Shown here: piece by piece, positions 1 to 6,746 of the stretch
Layout: each line of letters opens with the position of its first letter
How positions within the stretch are numbered: the stretch's first letter is position 1
NCBI GenBank assembly: GCA_913054485.1
Contig: CAJXHQ010000006.1
Span: 1-22,376 of the forward strand
DNA: 22,376 nt
Source: an uncultured Paracoccaceae bacterium
Lineage (GTDB): Bacteria; Pseudomonadota; Alphaproteobacteria; Rhodobacterales; Rhodobacteraceae
Direction: 5' to 3'
Translations under genes and position numbers: made by a program
The notes under the pieces: model-generated
Database searches by the model: none
What the model was told of the DNA's origin: nothing
The model's input: only the letters and a program-made list of their open reading frames with translations

Positions 1-678
1 ATAGTCTGCCATGAATCGCGACGGGGCCTGAAGAATCGCTGTCCCCCCTGCCCGCTCCGCTTCTTCCAGGTGGCGGAACCAGCTCGACCACAATTCTGGC
101 GATTGGCTGTGCAGGCTTTCCTGAACTCGCACCCAGACCGAACTGTTGTTTTCCGCCTGGGCGGCTGCCGGCGGCTGAAAGGGCACTACGTTGGTTTCAG
201 GCTCCGGTGTTTCTTCCTTTACAACGCGTGTCTCGAAATCCGGCCCGATCACCGCCCAGACGTCACGGGTGTCCAACATCATCTGCTGCACGTCAAAAGC
301 GTAGACTGTGACTCGGCCGCGGGCTCCGGCCCGTTTCACTGAAATCCAGTTGATGGTTTTCAGCTTGGCCATCTCGCGTTTCACTGTGCGCTCGTTCACC
401 GCCCAGAGACGGGCGATCTCTTCGCGTCCCATCGACAGCTCATTCGTGCGCCAGTTATAACGGGTGGTAATCAGAGTGATCACGCGCAGAACCAGCCGCT
501 GCCGGTTCTTGTCTCCGGACAGCGCATAGATTCCCAGCGCTGACAGGATGTCATATTTCAATGCCGGCGCATTGCGCCCGGCCGGTTTCAGGATCTGCAT
601 ATCCGCCGCTCTGCCCGTTTGTTCGCCCGGCAGTCCGGGCTGGGGATCTCTGCCTCGTTTTTTGACCCGGTTCGGCAT
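1..678 (-). CDS. Plasmid replication initiator, DnaA-like type (3' end cut by window)
   Basis: 226 residues are visible and the frame runs off the left edge. Residues about 40-130 form a winged-helix replication-initiator region (LSMGREEIARLWAVNERTVKRE, a helix-turn-helix at about 81-102, followed by the wing GARGRVTVY). After a Pro/Glu/Gln-rich linker (155-178), residues 181-226 (VWVRVQESL, LWSSWFRHLE, ILQAPSRFMADY) match the start of the DnaA N-terminal domain fold. This two-part architecture is known for the 'DnaA-like' replicases of Rhodobacteraceae plasmids; the role, origin binding and replisome loading, is inferred from that family. ATG at 678 is chosen because the frame is closed by a TAA upstream and a GGAA stretch lies before it. 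An internal ATG at 600 is possible but would remove the basic N-terminus. It is divergent from parAB across an origin-like region. Confidence 0.85.
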   Translation of the reverse strand, partial: MPNRVKKRGRDPQPGLPGEQTGRAADMQILKPAGRNAPALKYDILSALGIYALSGDKNRQRLVLRVITLITTRYNWRTNELSMGREEIARLWAVNERTVKREMAKLKTINWISVKRAGARGRVTVYAFDVQQMMLDTRDVWAVIGPDFETRVVKEETPEPETNVVPFQPPAAAQAENNSSVWVRVQESLHSQSPELWSSWFRHLEEAERAGGTAILQAPSRFMADY

Positions 679-707
679 TTGCCAACGCTTTTCCGAATTC
701 TGCAGCG

Positions 708-736
708 ATTAGCGTCCAAAGTTTCGATTCTGTCAA
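708..736 (-). promoter_or_regulatory. Candidate sigma70-type promoter of the replication initiator
   Basis: On the minus strand a perfect TTGACA (-35, 736-731) is followed after 17 bp by GCTAAT (-10, 713-708). This would start transcription about 25 bases before the ATG at 678. Spacing and position fit; no experimental support is visible. Confidence 0.45.
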
Positions 737-801
737 GCGGAAGCGCAACCTCGGGTCTTCCCGTATCTCATTCAACGAAAGAAATAGGTGAATTTATGGT
801 G

Positions 802-903
802 ATGGGGGACATCTTACCTGTCCCCGTATTCCGGATTTATGTCCCCCTATCCACGGTCTCTAGCCTCTGTGTGTCCCCCTATATCTGGGGCGGACAGGGG
901 GAG
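802..903. other. Candidate replication origin with TGTCCCCCTAT repeats
   Basis: Three direct copies of TGTCCCC(C/G)TAT lie at 819-829, 840-850 and 872-882. An inverted relative (TGTCCCCCAT on the minus strand) lies at 802-811, and a further G-run (ACAGGGGGAG) at 894-903. Spacings of 21 and 32 bp put the direct copies on nearly the same helix face. CTATCCACG at 847-855 matches the DnaA box TTATCCACA at 7 of 9 positions and overlaps the second copy. The stretch sits between the divergent initiator and parA genes, where iterons or the origin of such replicons would be expected. Origin function is inferred. Confidence 0.5.
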
Positions 904-973
904 TTTTGCCCGATTCGCCGGGCGGTTCGGCTTCGGCGCCCCCGAATCGGATGCGCCTTGTTTTCATGGGCTT

Positions 974-989
974 CTTACCCGCGGGTAAG
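974..989. promoter_or_regulatory. 16-bp perfect palindrome, candidate parS site 1
   Basis: CTTACCCGCGGGTAAG is a perfect palindrome about 100 bases upstream of the parA start. The same 16-mer recurs after parB at 3495-3510. It also sits just upstream of a possible parA -10 element (GATAAT, 1003-1008), so ParA or ParB bound here could regulate the operon. Location and repetition suggest a centromere-like partition site. Confidence 0.6.
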
Positions 990-1089
990 ATTGTGTTCTG
1001 ATGATAATTCCTTTTGCCAAAAACTCAAATCAGGCGTAAATGAGGAGGTACAGGAGAATAACGTCCAAAAAACCTTGAGGCCCATCCGC

Positions 1090-2397
1090 ATGTATACCCA
1101 TGAAGACCTGAACCACCTGCGCACCCAGTCGCTGAAACTGCAGGGCTGGATCCGGCAGCAGACCTTCAGCCCGGAGATGGAGAAGACTCTGCGGCGGTTT
1201 TCCAGCTGGGAAGTATCCGAGCTGATCTTCCAGATGAACCAGTCCACTTTCCGGGGAAAGCTGGCGGCCGACCCTTCGCTGCCCGGCGGCGAGGTGGAGC
1301 CGGACGGCCGCCAGCGCTGGTTCTCCCTTGAGGAGGTGAACGCGCTGCGCCGCAAGCTGAAGGTCAAGGGCCGCTCGCTTATGCCGCCGCGCCCGGCCGG
1401 GAAGCGCGCCATCCGCGCTGCTGTGGCCAATTTCAAAGGCGGCGCCGGCAAGTCCACCGTCGCGCTGCACCTGGCGCATGCCGCGGCTCTGGACGGCTAC
1501 AAGGTGCTGGTTGTCGACTTTGATCCGCAGGCGACGCTGTCGCACTCCATGGGGCTCACCGATGTGGCGGAGGATTACACTGTCTGGGGGATCATGGCCC
1601 GCGACCTGATCCGCGAGACCGAGCGGATGAACAGCCGCCCCGCCGCCGCCGCCTCGGGCACCGCCCTGCCCCGCCGCGAGCTGCCTTCTGCGATCACCGG
1701 CATGGGGCTTGGTGATCTGCGGGTCAGCGACTTCATCAAGCAGACCTCTTGGTCCAGCATTGACGCGGTGCCGTCTTGCGCCAATGCGGCCTTCGTAGAA
1801 TTTGCCTCTGCGCAGTACCGCCACCTGAACCCGGAATGGTCCTTCTTTGCGGCCGTGTCGCGCTACCTCGATCAGATCCCCGATGACGCCTATGACCTCA
1901 TCCTGTTCGATTGCCCGCCAGCGATCGGCTACCAGTCGATGAATGCGGTCTTTGCGGCTGACATGCTCTATATTCCCTCCGGCCCCGGCTACTGGGAATA
2001 TGATTCCACCACCTCATTTATCGGTCAGCTGTCCGAGGCGCTGGAAGATCTGGCGGAAGGCTTCGACGACACCTTACCCACGGGTAAGATCGGCTTACCC
2101 AAAACATTTGCCGAGGTCCGCTTCCTGCTCACCCGCTACGAGCCAGGCAACGCACTGCATCAGGCGATGTATGACGCATTCCGCAAAGTGTTTGGCGATC
2201 ACCTCACCGAACACCCGGTGGAGATGACACGTGCGGTGGAACAGTCGGGCCGCTTCCTCAGCTCGGTCTACGAGATGGACTACCGCGACATGACCCGCGA
2301 GACGTGGCGCCGCGCCCGCGGCACCTTCGACAACGCCTATAAGGAGTTCCGCGAGACAATGATTTCGGCCTGGGACAAGCTGGAGGATGAGGCATGA
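1090..2397 (+). CDS. parA: ParA-type partition ATPase
   Basis: A 435-residue Walker-type ATPase of the long (type Ia) ParA class, which segregates low-copy plasmids with ParB and parS. Residues 1-100 form a DNA-binding N-terminal region (FSSWEVSELIF, RQRWFSLEEVNALRRKL, MerR-like helix-turn-helix). The deviant Walker A KGGAGKST is at 116-123, the A' motif VVDFDPQA at 141-148, and Walker B DLILFDCPP further on. Length is typical for type Ia. The open frame extends far upstream to 619, but family similarity begins at the ATG at 1090, which has GAGG at 1077-1080; a TTG at 1075 is the alternative. The stop overlaps the parB start (ATGA), indicating coupled translation. An imperfect copy of the parS-like palindrome lies inside the gene. 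Confidence 0.93.
   Translation: MYTHEDLNHLRTQSLKLQGWIRQQTFSPEMEKTLRRFSSWEVSELIFQMNQSTFRGKLAADPSLPGGEVEPDGRQRWFSLEEVNALRRKLKVKGRSLMPPRPAGKRAIRAAVANFKGGAGKSTVALHLAHAAALDGYKVLVVDFDPQATLSHSMGLTDVAEDYTVWGIMARDLIRETERMNSRPAAAASGTALPRRELPSAITGMGLGDLRVSDFIKQTSWSSIDAVPSCANAAFVEFASAQYRHLNPEWSFFAAVSRYLDQIPDDAYDLILFDCPPAIGYQSMNAVFAADMLYIPSGPGYWEYDSTTSFIGQLSEALEDLAEGFDDTLPTGKIGLPKTFAEVRFLLTRYEPGNALHQAMYDAFRKVFGDHLTEHPVEMTRAVEQSGRFLSSVYEMDYRDMTRETWRRARGTFDNAYKEFRETMISAWDKLEDEA
2073..2100. promoter_or_regulatory. Imperfect parS-like palindrome plus half site inside parA
   Basis: CTTACCCACGGGTAAG at 2073-2088 differs from the perfect palindrome at 974 and 3495 by one central base. It is followed five bases later by another half site, CTTACCC, at 2094-2100. 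It lies in the parA reading frame and encodes part of the loop LPTGKIGLPK. It could be an extra ParB-binding site; whether the single change weakens binding cannot be told from sequence. Confidence 0.45.
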
Positions 2398-3485
2398 GCC
2401 GCAAGCGCAAGATCTTCGATATCGAGATGCCGCCGGCAGAGGACATCCCCGCTGTCAAAACTTCGGACCGGGCTCCGGACAAGCGCCGCGGGCCGATGGC
2501 CACTGCGATCACCGAAAACGCGGATGCGCTGCGCGGTCGCCAGTCGGTGGAGGATGCCATTCGCGCTGAGAACGATGCCCTCGCACATGAGCTGGTCCGC
2601 CTGCGCAAGGAAGGCCTGGTCACCGAGCTGGTGCCGCTGGACCAGATCCACAGCGACAAGCTGACCCGTGACCGGGCGGCGGGGCCGGACACCGAGCTGG
2701 AAGAGCTGAAAACCTCGATCCGTGAAATCGGGCTTTCCAACCCGGTGCGGCTGGAGCGCCGCGACGGGCAGGGGTATGAGTTGATCCAGGGCATGCGTCG
2801 CCTAACGGCTTATCGTGCTCTGCTGGAAGAAACCGGGGAGGGGATCTATGCCACGATCCCCGCCGCGATCAGCGAGGCAGCAGCTGCTGATGACAGCTAC
2901 CGCCGGATGGTGGATGAAAACCTGATCCGCAAGGATATCTCCTTTGCGGAAATGGGCACGCTTGCGACCGCCTACGCCAATGACCCGGCTAACGATTGCC
3001 CGGATGTCGACAAGGCGGTGGCGGTGCTGTTCAAATCCGCCAGCTACACCAAGCGCAGTTATATCCGTGCCTTTGCGAGTCTGCTGATGCTGCTGGGCAA
3101 ATCTTTGGCTCATCCGAATGCGATCCCGCGCAATGTTGGTGTGGAGCTGAAGCGCAGACTGGATGCGGACCCGGCGCTGGCGCCGAAGGTTGCTTCCGCG
3201 CTGACGGCTGCGCCTGCTCGCGATGCGGCTGCGGAAGTGGCGATCCTCCGCGGCTTTCTGGACAGCGGGGCAGGGGAGGCATCTGTCTCTAAACCAGGGA
3301 AATCCTCAGGTGCGCCGCGCAAGGCCAAGACCACTTTCCAGATCAGCCGCCCCGACGGCATCGCAAAATGCTCTGCTTCCAACGGGCGGATCGACCTGCA
3401 GTTCGACCTGGATTTCACCCGTCTGGACCGGCGCAAGCTGGAGGCGGCTGTGGCCGAGTTGATCGATACGCTGAAGAAAGCCTGA
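2394..3485 (+). CDS. parB: ParB-type centromere-binding partition protein
   Basis: A 363-residue ParB family protein that would bind the parS palindromes and partner the upstream ParA. Residues about 78-181 form the ParB N-terminal nucleotide-binding domain: LVPLDQI, ELKTSIREIGLSNPVRL, the GMRRLTAYRAL variant of the GERRxRA box (133-143), and DENLIRKD (174-181) matching ENLxRxD. Residues about 185-250 form the helix-turn-helix DNA-binding part, and the C-terminal tail (RKLEAAVAELIDTL) is a likely dimerisation helix. The N-terminal 30 residues are basic and may contact ParA. The start overlaps the parA stop by four bases, so the two are one operon. A candidate parS and a terminator follow directly. 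Confidence 0.92.
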   Translation: MSRKRKIFDIEMPPAEDIPAVKTSDRAPDKRRGPMATAITENADALRGRQSVEDAIRAENDALAHELVRLRKEGLVTELVPLDQIHSDKLTRDRAAGPDTELEELKTSIREIGLSNPVRLERRDGQGYELIQGMRRLTAYRALLEETGEGIYATIPAAISEAAAADDSYRRMVDENLIRKDISFAEMGTLATAYANDPANDCPDVDKAVAVLFKSASYTKRSYIRAFASLLMLLGKSLAHPNAIPRNVGVELKRRLDADPALAPKVASALTAAPARDAAAEVAILRGFLDSGAGEASVSKPGKSSGAPRKAKTTFQISRPDGIAKCSASNGRIDLQFDLDFTRLDRRKLEAAVAELIDTLKKA

Positions 3486-3494
3486 CGTTCCCAA

Positions 3495-3510
3495 CTTACC
3501 CGCGGGTAAG
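3495..3510. promoter_or_regulatory. 16-bp perfect palindrome, candidate parS site 2
   Basis: An exact copy of the palindrome at 974-989 (CTTACCCGCGGGTAAG), nine bases after the parB stop and eight bases before the terminator stem. A candidate site just downstream of parB is the typical place for a plasmid centromere. Confidence 0.6.
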
Positions 3511-3517
3511 ATTTGCA

Positions 3518-3550
3518 GGGACCCGGCATCAAAGATGCCGGGTCCCTTTC
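3518..3550 (+). terminator. Intrinsic terminator of the parAB operon
   Basis: A perfect 13-bp stem (GGGACCCGGCATC, 3518-3530, against 3534-3546) with an AAA loop, followed by TTTCTCT. It ends the parAB transcript and separates it from the decayed region downstream. Confidence 0.85.
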
Positions 3551-3645
3551 TCTGAAAGCAACACCGGGATTACAACAGCGCAAGTGGGCGATGCATTAAC
3601 GACCGTATTGGCGGAGACACCGTTCGCCCCAGTAAAGGGGGTAGG

Positions 3646-3920
3646 ATGACCCGGCCCAATCCGTTCAAACGGCATTCGTTTCCGCACGAGGTCACCCTGT
3701 TGGCGAAGCACTGGCATTCCCTCTATCCGCTATCATGTCGGGATGTTCGGGACATGTTTGGCGAGTGGAGTGAGAAGGTAGAGGCCTCGACCATCCGCCG
3801 CTGGGTGTGCGGATTTGGCCCCGAAACCGCAAGCGGGCCATCGTTCCTTGCGTGGCTTTAATGGCATTCAGATGAACCGAAATCTGCGTCGGCCGGCGTT
3901 GGTGATATATCCGTGGCTTC
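3646..3920 (+). pseudogene. IS6-family transposase remnant
   Basis: The 71-residue frame 3646-3861 begins MTRPNPFKRHSFPHEV and continues LYPLSCRDVRDMFGE and STIRRWVCGFGPE. This matches the N-terminus of IS6/IS240-type transposases (FKRHRFPxEI, YPLSYRDVRDLLAERG, ATIYRWVRKFGPE). The frame is lost after about residue 62. Similarity appears to continue in other frames: RSLRGFN from about 3840, then WHSDEP from about 3860, where a complete element would read RSWRGLxWHVDET. The catalytic domain is otherwise missing, so it is not functional. No terminal repeats were identified. Confidence 0.7.
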
Positions 3921-4750
3921 CTCACGCGTGCGGAGCCAAAGCAGCGCTGGCGGACATCGGAACCTTCCGAACCATCCCCATAGGCAGTTCGGAAATTGTG
4001 AAGCCGGGGAGGTTAGCAGAACCAATTTCTTCGCCAGCCTATTCCCGGGGGCCATGTGGCAGGAAAACGGCCGGAGCCGAATCCAAGCCTCTGTGTCAAT
4101 GTTAGGGACGCATATTCCGGGAATTCAGGACCTTTGAACATGCCTCTTGGAAATCTGGCCGCCCTGGTGTTGTGGTAATGCTGCCGTTGCCCGCCGGCGA
4201 CCGATTGGCACTTGAGCGGAGCGTCGGTACGGTGTGCTACTCGCGCCTGTCGAATTGGAGAGTTGGCGCAGCTGTCGGGCAGGCAGCGACATGGGTAATG
4301 TTTCCCACATTTCTCTCCAGAACTGGCTGGCAAGGTAAGTGCCAAAATTCGGAGCGCTACTACTTAAAATTGCATTATGGACTTGAGTTACTCCCCAGGA
4401 TTGCACCCAAGGAGCACCAAAGGGGAAACGGTTGGTCGCGCATCAAGGTGAGTTGCCCGCGGGCCTCCATTTGACTATGGCCCAATACTTCTGGCGGGGC
4501 ACATTCCAAACCGTCGTGGGGCCGCTTTAGGAGGCCTCGCGCTGCAGGCAGATGCTACACTCAGCTCCGCGAGGCGGGTTATTGGGCGAGTAACGGTCCG
4601 GCGGGCGGGTAGAGTGACGGGGTGCAAGAGGGTAATTGATGGACCTCAACGAGAGGGTAAAGCGAGGAAATTTCCAGCGCTCACCGAGACTCTTTTGACT
4701 TCGATTTTCGCAACACGTCGGAGGCTCGCTGAAAAGGGCAGGGGGGCAGC
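3921..4750. other. About 0.8 kb without a recognisable gene
   Basis: Only short open frames on both strands occur here (the longest about 110 codons, minus strand 4013-4345), and none gives a recognisable protein or has a convincing ribosome-binding site. An 8-bp inverted repeat GCCTCGCG (4534-4541 against 4568-4575, 26-base loop) is the only structure noted. The stretch is probably degenerate sequence left by mobile-element turnover between the IS6 remnant and the recombinase. Confidence 0.5.
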
Positions 4751-5653
4751 TCAGCCTTCGTTCTGGCCACCCAGCATGCCCTCCCGTTCAGCCCGGTCCA
4801 GCAGCATCTTCACGGAAGATACCTGCCATTTGCTGCGACCGCGCGGGGTGGGTTCCCGCATCTTCTCGAGCAGGGCAGCGATTTCCTGCAGCGTGATGCC
4901 CGGCGCAGCCCCCTTGATCCCCGCAACGATGGCCAGCAGCCGGCCGCTGCCCCGCCGGCGCGGTGCCCGGGACAGAACGCCCTTCTCCAGGAAGCCCTCC
5001 TTGACGTAACGCTTCACAGCCCTCACCAGACGCTCCTTGGTCCAGGGCCGCACGCCTGGGTCGAGCCGGGTGTTGATCATCCGCGTGACGTCTTCCCAGG
5101 GCATGCCGGGCCGCAAGCGGCGGACCTCAGGCACCCATTGTGTGGCGGTTTCCTCAAGTTTGGCAAAGTGAGCATCGTCGCGGGCCCGGGTGATCTTTCG
5201 GATCGCCTCCTTGTCACCGCTGCGCAGGCCGGGATTGCCGCCAATGCGCCCGGCCTCCCGGGCGGCCTTCAGCCCGGCCACCGTTCGGTTGCGGATCAGT
5301 GACCGCTCCAGTTCTGCGGCCGCGCCGAGCACCTGGAGGGTGAACTTGCTCTCCGGGCTGGAGGTGTCGACCGGATCGTTCAGAGATTTGAACCCGACAC
5401 CACGGGCCTCAAGCGTCTCGATCACATCAAGCAGGTGGGACAGCGACCGTGCCAGACGGTCCAGCCGGACGATCACCAGCGTGTCACCGGGGCGCAGTTC
5501 ATGTAGGAGCCGGTTCAGCACGGGCCGGTCGCGGCTGCCGCCAGAGGCATGTTCCTCGTGGATCCGGGCGCAGCCCGCGGCGCGCAGCTCTACCAGCTGG
5601 CCCGCCGTGGTTTGCTCGCCGGTAGAGACGCGGGCATATCCGATCCGGGCCAT
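4751..5653 (-). CDS. Serine recombinase (resolvase/invertase family)
   Basis: A 300-residue small serine recombinase that cuts and rejoins DNA through a 5'-phosphoserine link. The catalytic domain (1-135) has the nucleophile Ser10 in IGYARVSTGEQ, GASGGSRDRP-type substrate loop residues (HASGGSRDRPVLNRLL), the arginine-rich RLDRLARS motif (63-70) and the long E helix (ELERSLIRNRTVAGLKAAREAGRIGG). It is longer than Hin/Gin (about 190): the 160-residue extension contains PWTKERLVRAVKRYVKEGFL, probably the DNA-binding part. ATG at 5653 is chosen because the family starts MxxIGYARVS; the frame is open to 5719. The ATG overlaps the stop of a small upstream frame (TGATG). Near a partition locus its job may be multimer resolution, or it may be transposon-derived; no res site was proven. 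Confidence 0.88.
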   Translation of the reverse strand: MARIGYARVSTGEQTTAGQLVELRAAGCARIHEEHASGGSRDRPVLNRLLHELRPGDTLVIVRLDRLARSLSHLLDVIETLEARGVGFKSLNDPVDTSSPESKFTLQVLGAAAELERSLIRNRTVAGLKAAREAGRIGGNPGLRSGDKEAIRKITRARDDAHFAKLEETATQWVPEVRRLRPGMPWEDVTRMINTRLDPGVRPWTKERLVRAVKRYVKEGFLEKGVLSRAPRRRGSGRLLAIVAGIKGAAPGITLQEIAALLEKMREPTPRGRSKWQVSSVKMLLDRAEREGMLGGQNEG

Positions 5654-5850
5654 CAGCGGCTGCCCGGGGCAGGGGACAGCTCTTTGACCGCTTCGGCACC
5701 AGTATCTGGAAGCTGCCAACGATCATCCTGCAGTTTGCGGCGGCCAGGCTGGTTGGGCACCGCCAATCCCCGGTATTGCAGAATGCCCGGAGCCTGAGGA
5801 GAGAAGGTTGCCCGCGCTAAACCTCGCTTTTTCTCAGAGATTCGGATCAA
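5653..5850 (-). CDS. Possible small protein upstream of the recombinase
   Basis: 65 codons from a TTG at 5850, ending in a TGA that overlaps the recombinase ATG (TGATG). The product has no recognised domain; its C-terminal half is charged (QPGRRKLQDDRWQLPDTGAEAVKELSP). The tight overlap suggests translational coupling, but the weak start codon and lack of a clear Shine-Dalgarno leave it uncertain. It could also be the tail of a decayed gene. I do not recognise it. Confidence 0.25.
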   Translation of the reverse strand: MIRISEKKRGLARATFSPQAPGILQYRGLAVPNQPGRRKLQDDRWQLPDTGAEAVKELSPAPGSR

Positions 5851-5874
5851 AGCGTCGAATTTCCGTTGGTCCCA

Positions 5875-6357
5875 TTACGCGCAGCCCTTCTGAGATCCGA
5901 CGGCCAGCAGGCGGGCATCGGCTTGGTCAGCAAAGTCCTGGCGATACCACTCGGACGCGCTGTCCGGAACGTCTCCGAGCGGCCGGCGGATCGCGTCATG
6001 CAGCGCGGTGATCAGCCGGGTCTTCTCGGAACGAAGGTGCGCCTGCGACACAACGGGCCGGAGGAGGGCCGAGTAAACCTCCATATCCGCCTGGGCCGCC
6101 GCGAGCTTTTTCCGGACCCGGGAGAGCAGCTCGCCCTCTGCCCAGGCAATCGCGGCCGCCTCGTCGGTCAAGTCCTGCCTACTGCGCGTGTGCGCGGCCC
6201 CTACAGCCCCGGCAACAGCAAACCACATGCCGGTTTCCCTGTCCTGGAATGTCCGGGCCTCATCTCCTGACGCCAGAACAGTTCTTCGGGAGGTCGGATT
6301 GGGGTCATCGATCGTGTGCCAGTTAAAGCTGAGCGCGTCACAAGGGTCTTTGGTCAT
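5875..6357 (-). CDS. Hypothetical protein, 160 residues
   Basis: An unrecognised soluble protein with no signal peptide or membrane segment. The N-terminal part (1-50) is polar with TGMWFAVAGAVG at about 42-53. Residues about 60-115 are helical and Ala/Leu/Arg-rich (TDEAAAIAWAEGELLSRVRKKLAAAQADMEVYSALLR), compatible with a coiled-coil or four-helix arrangement. The start ATG at 6357 has AGGA ten bases upstream (CAGGACTCCAG). The TAA stop overlaps a short ATG frame of 13 codons (TAATGG). It lies on the same strand upstream of the recombinase and is probably co-transcribed with it, so it may be an accessory factor; that is inference only. Confidence 0.55.
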   Translation of the reverse strand: MTKDPCDALSFNWHTIDDPNPTSRRTVLASGDEARTFQDRETGMWFAVAGAVGAAHTRSRQDLTDEAAAIAWAEGELLSRVRKKLAAAQADMEVYSALLRPVVSQAHLRSEKTRLITALHDAIRRPLGDVPDSASEWYRQDFADQADARLLAVGSQKGCA

Positions 6358-6746
6358 CTGGAGTCCTGCTGAGAAGCCAGGCGGACGGGTTGGATCCGCC
6401 TGTGTTGGCCACTCTAAGTCGAAATCCCCTGAAATTCAATTTTCGAAGTCATCTTTAAATGACCGTTTGTAAACATATGCAACGCGGACACCCGTCGCCC
6501 TGCTCACGGTGCCCCGCGCGGGCAAGGGCTCAGCAGGTCAGCGAAATAAGGGGATTTCCGCAGGCCAGCCGCAAAGGGCGGCCGACCGTCACGGGGAAAG
6601 GAACCCGGTTACGGGATGGTTGGGCGGGGTCGTGACGCCAGTCGGAGCGGAATGTGCCGGAGAAGGCATACCCAAGGGAAATATTAGGTGATATTCTTTC
6701 CGACAAGGTGTATAACCTACGAGAAATATTGATGAATAGCATTCTG
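6358..6746. other. Intergenic stretch between hypothetical gene and lacI-type gene
   Basis: No gene is supported here. An AT-richer segment at 6430-6480 contains the inverted repeat GTCAT/ATGAC (6448-6452 against 6459-6463) and could hold the promoter of the minus-strand 160-residue gene or a recombination site for the serine recombinase. Neither can be shown from the sequence. The part 6480-6660 is GC-rich and featureless; 6680-6745 is AT-rich, just past the stop of the LacI-type gene, without a clear terminator. Confidence 0.4.

Noticed and set aside
551..775. Minus-strand 74-codon frame over the start of the replication initiator
   Set aside because: It overlaps the initiator in another frame, has no recognisable domain, and covers the likely initiator promoter.
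1040..1078. 12-codon frame before parA as a leader peptide
   Set aside because: It has an ATG, but no ribosome-binding site, attenuator stem or family precedent was seen.
619..1089. Open extension of the parA frame upstream of 1090
   Set aside because: It runs through the origin repeats and the palindrome, begins with TTG, and adds sequence unlike ParA proteins.
1030..1824. Long minus-strand frame opposite parA (264 codons)
   Set aside because: GC-rich mirror frame of a clear parA gene; the translation has no known family and is Arg/Gly/His-rich.
4534..4575. GCCTCGCG inverted repeat with a 26-base loop, considered as terminator or recombination site
   Set aside because: No T-run, long loop, and no repeated copy nearby.
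6448..6463. GTCAT/ATGAC inverted repeat as a res site for the serine recombinase
   Set aside because: A resolvase site needs several spaced repeats; only one short pair was found.
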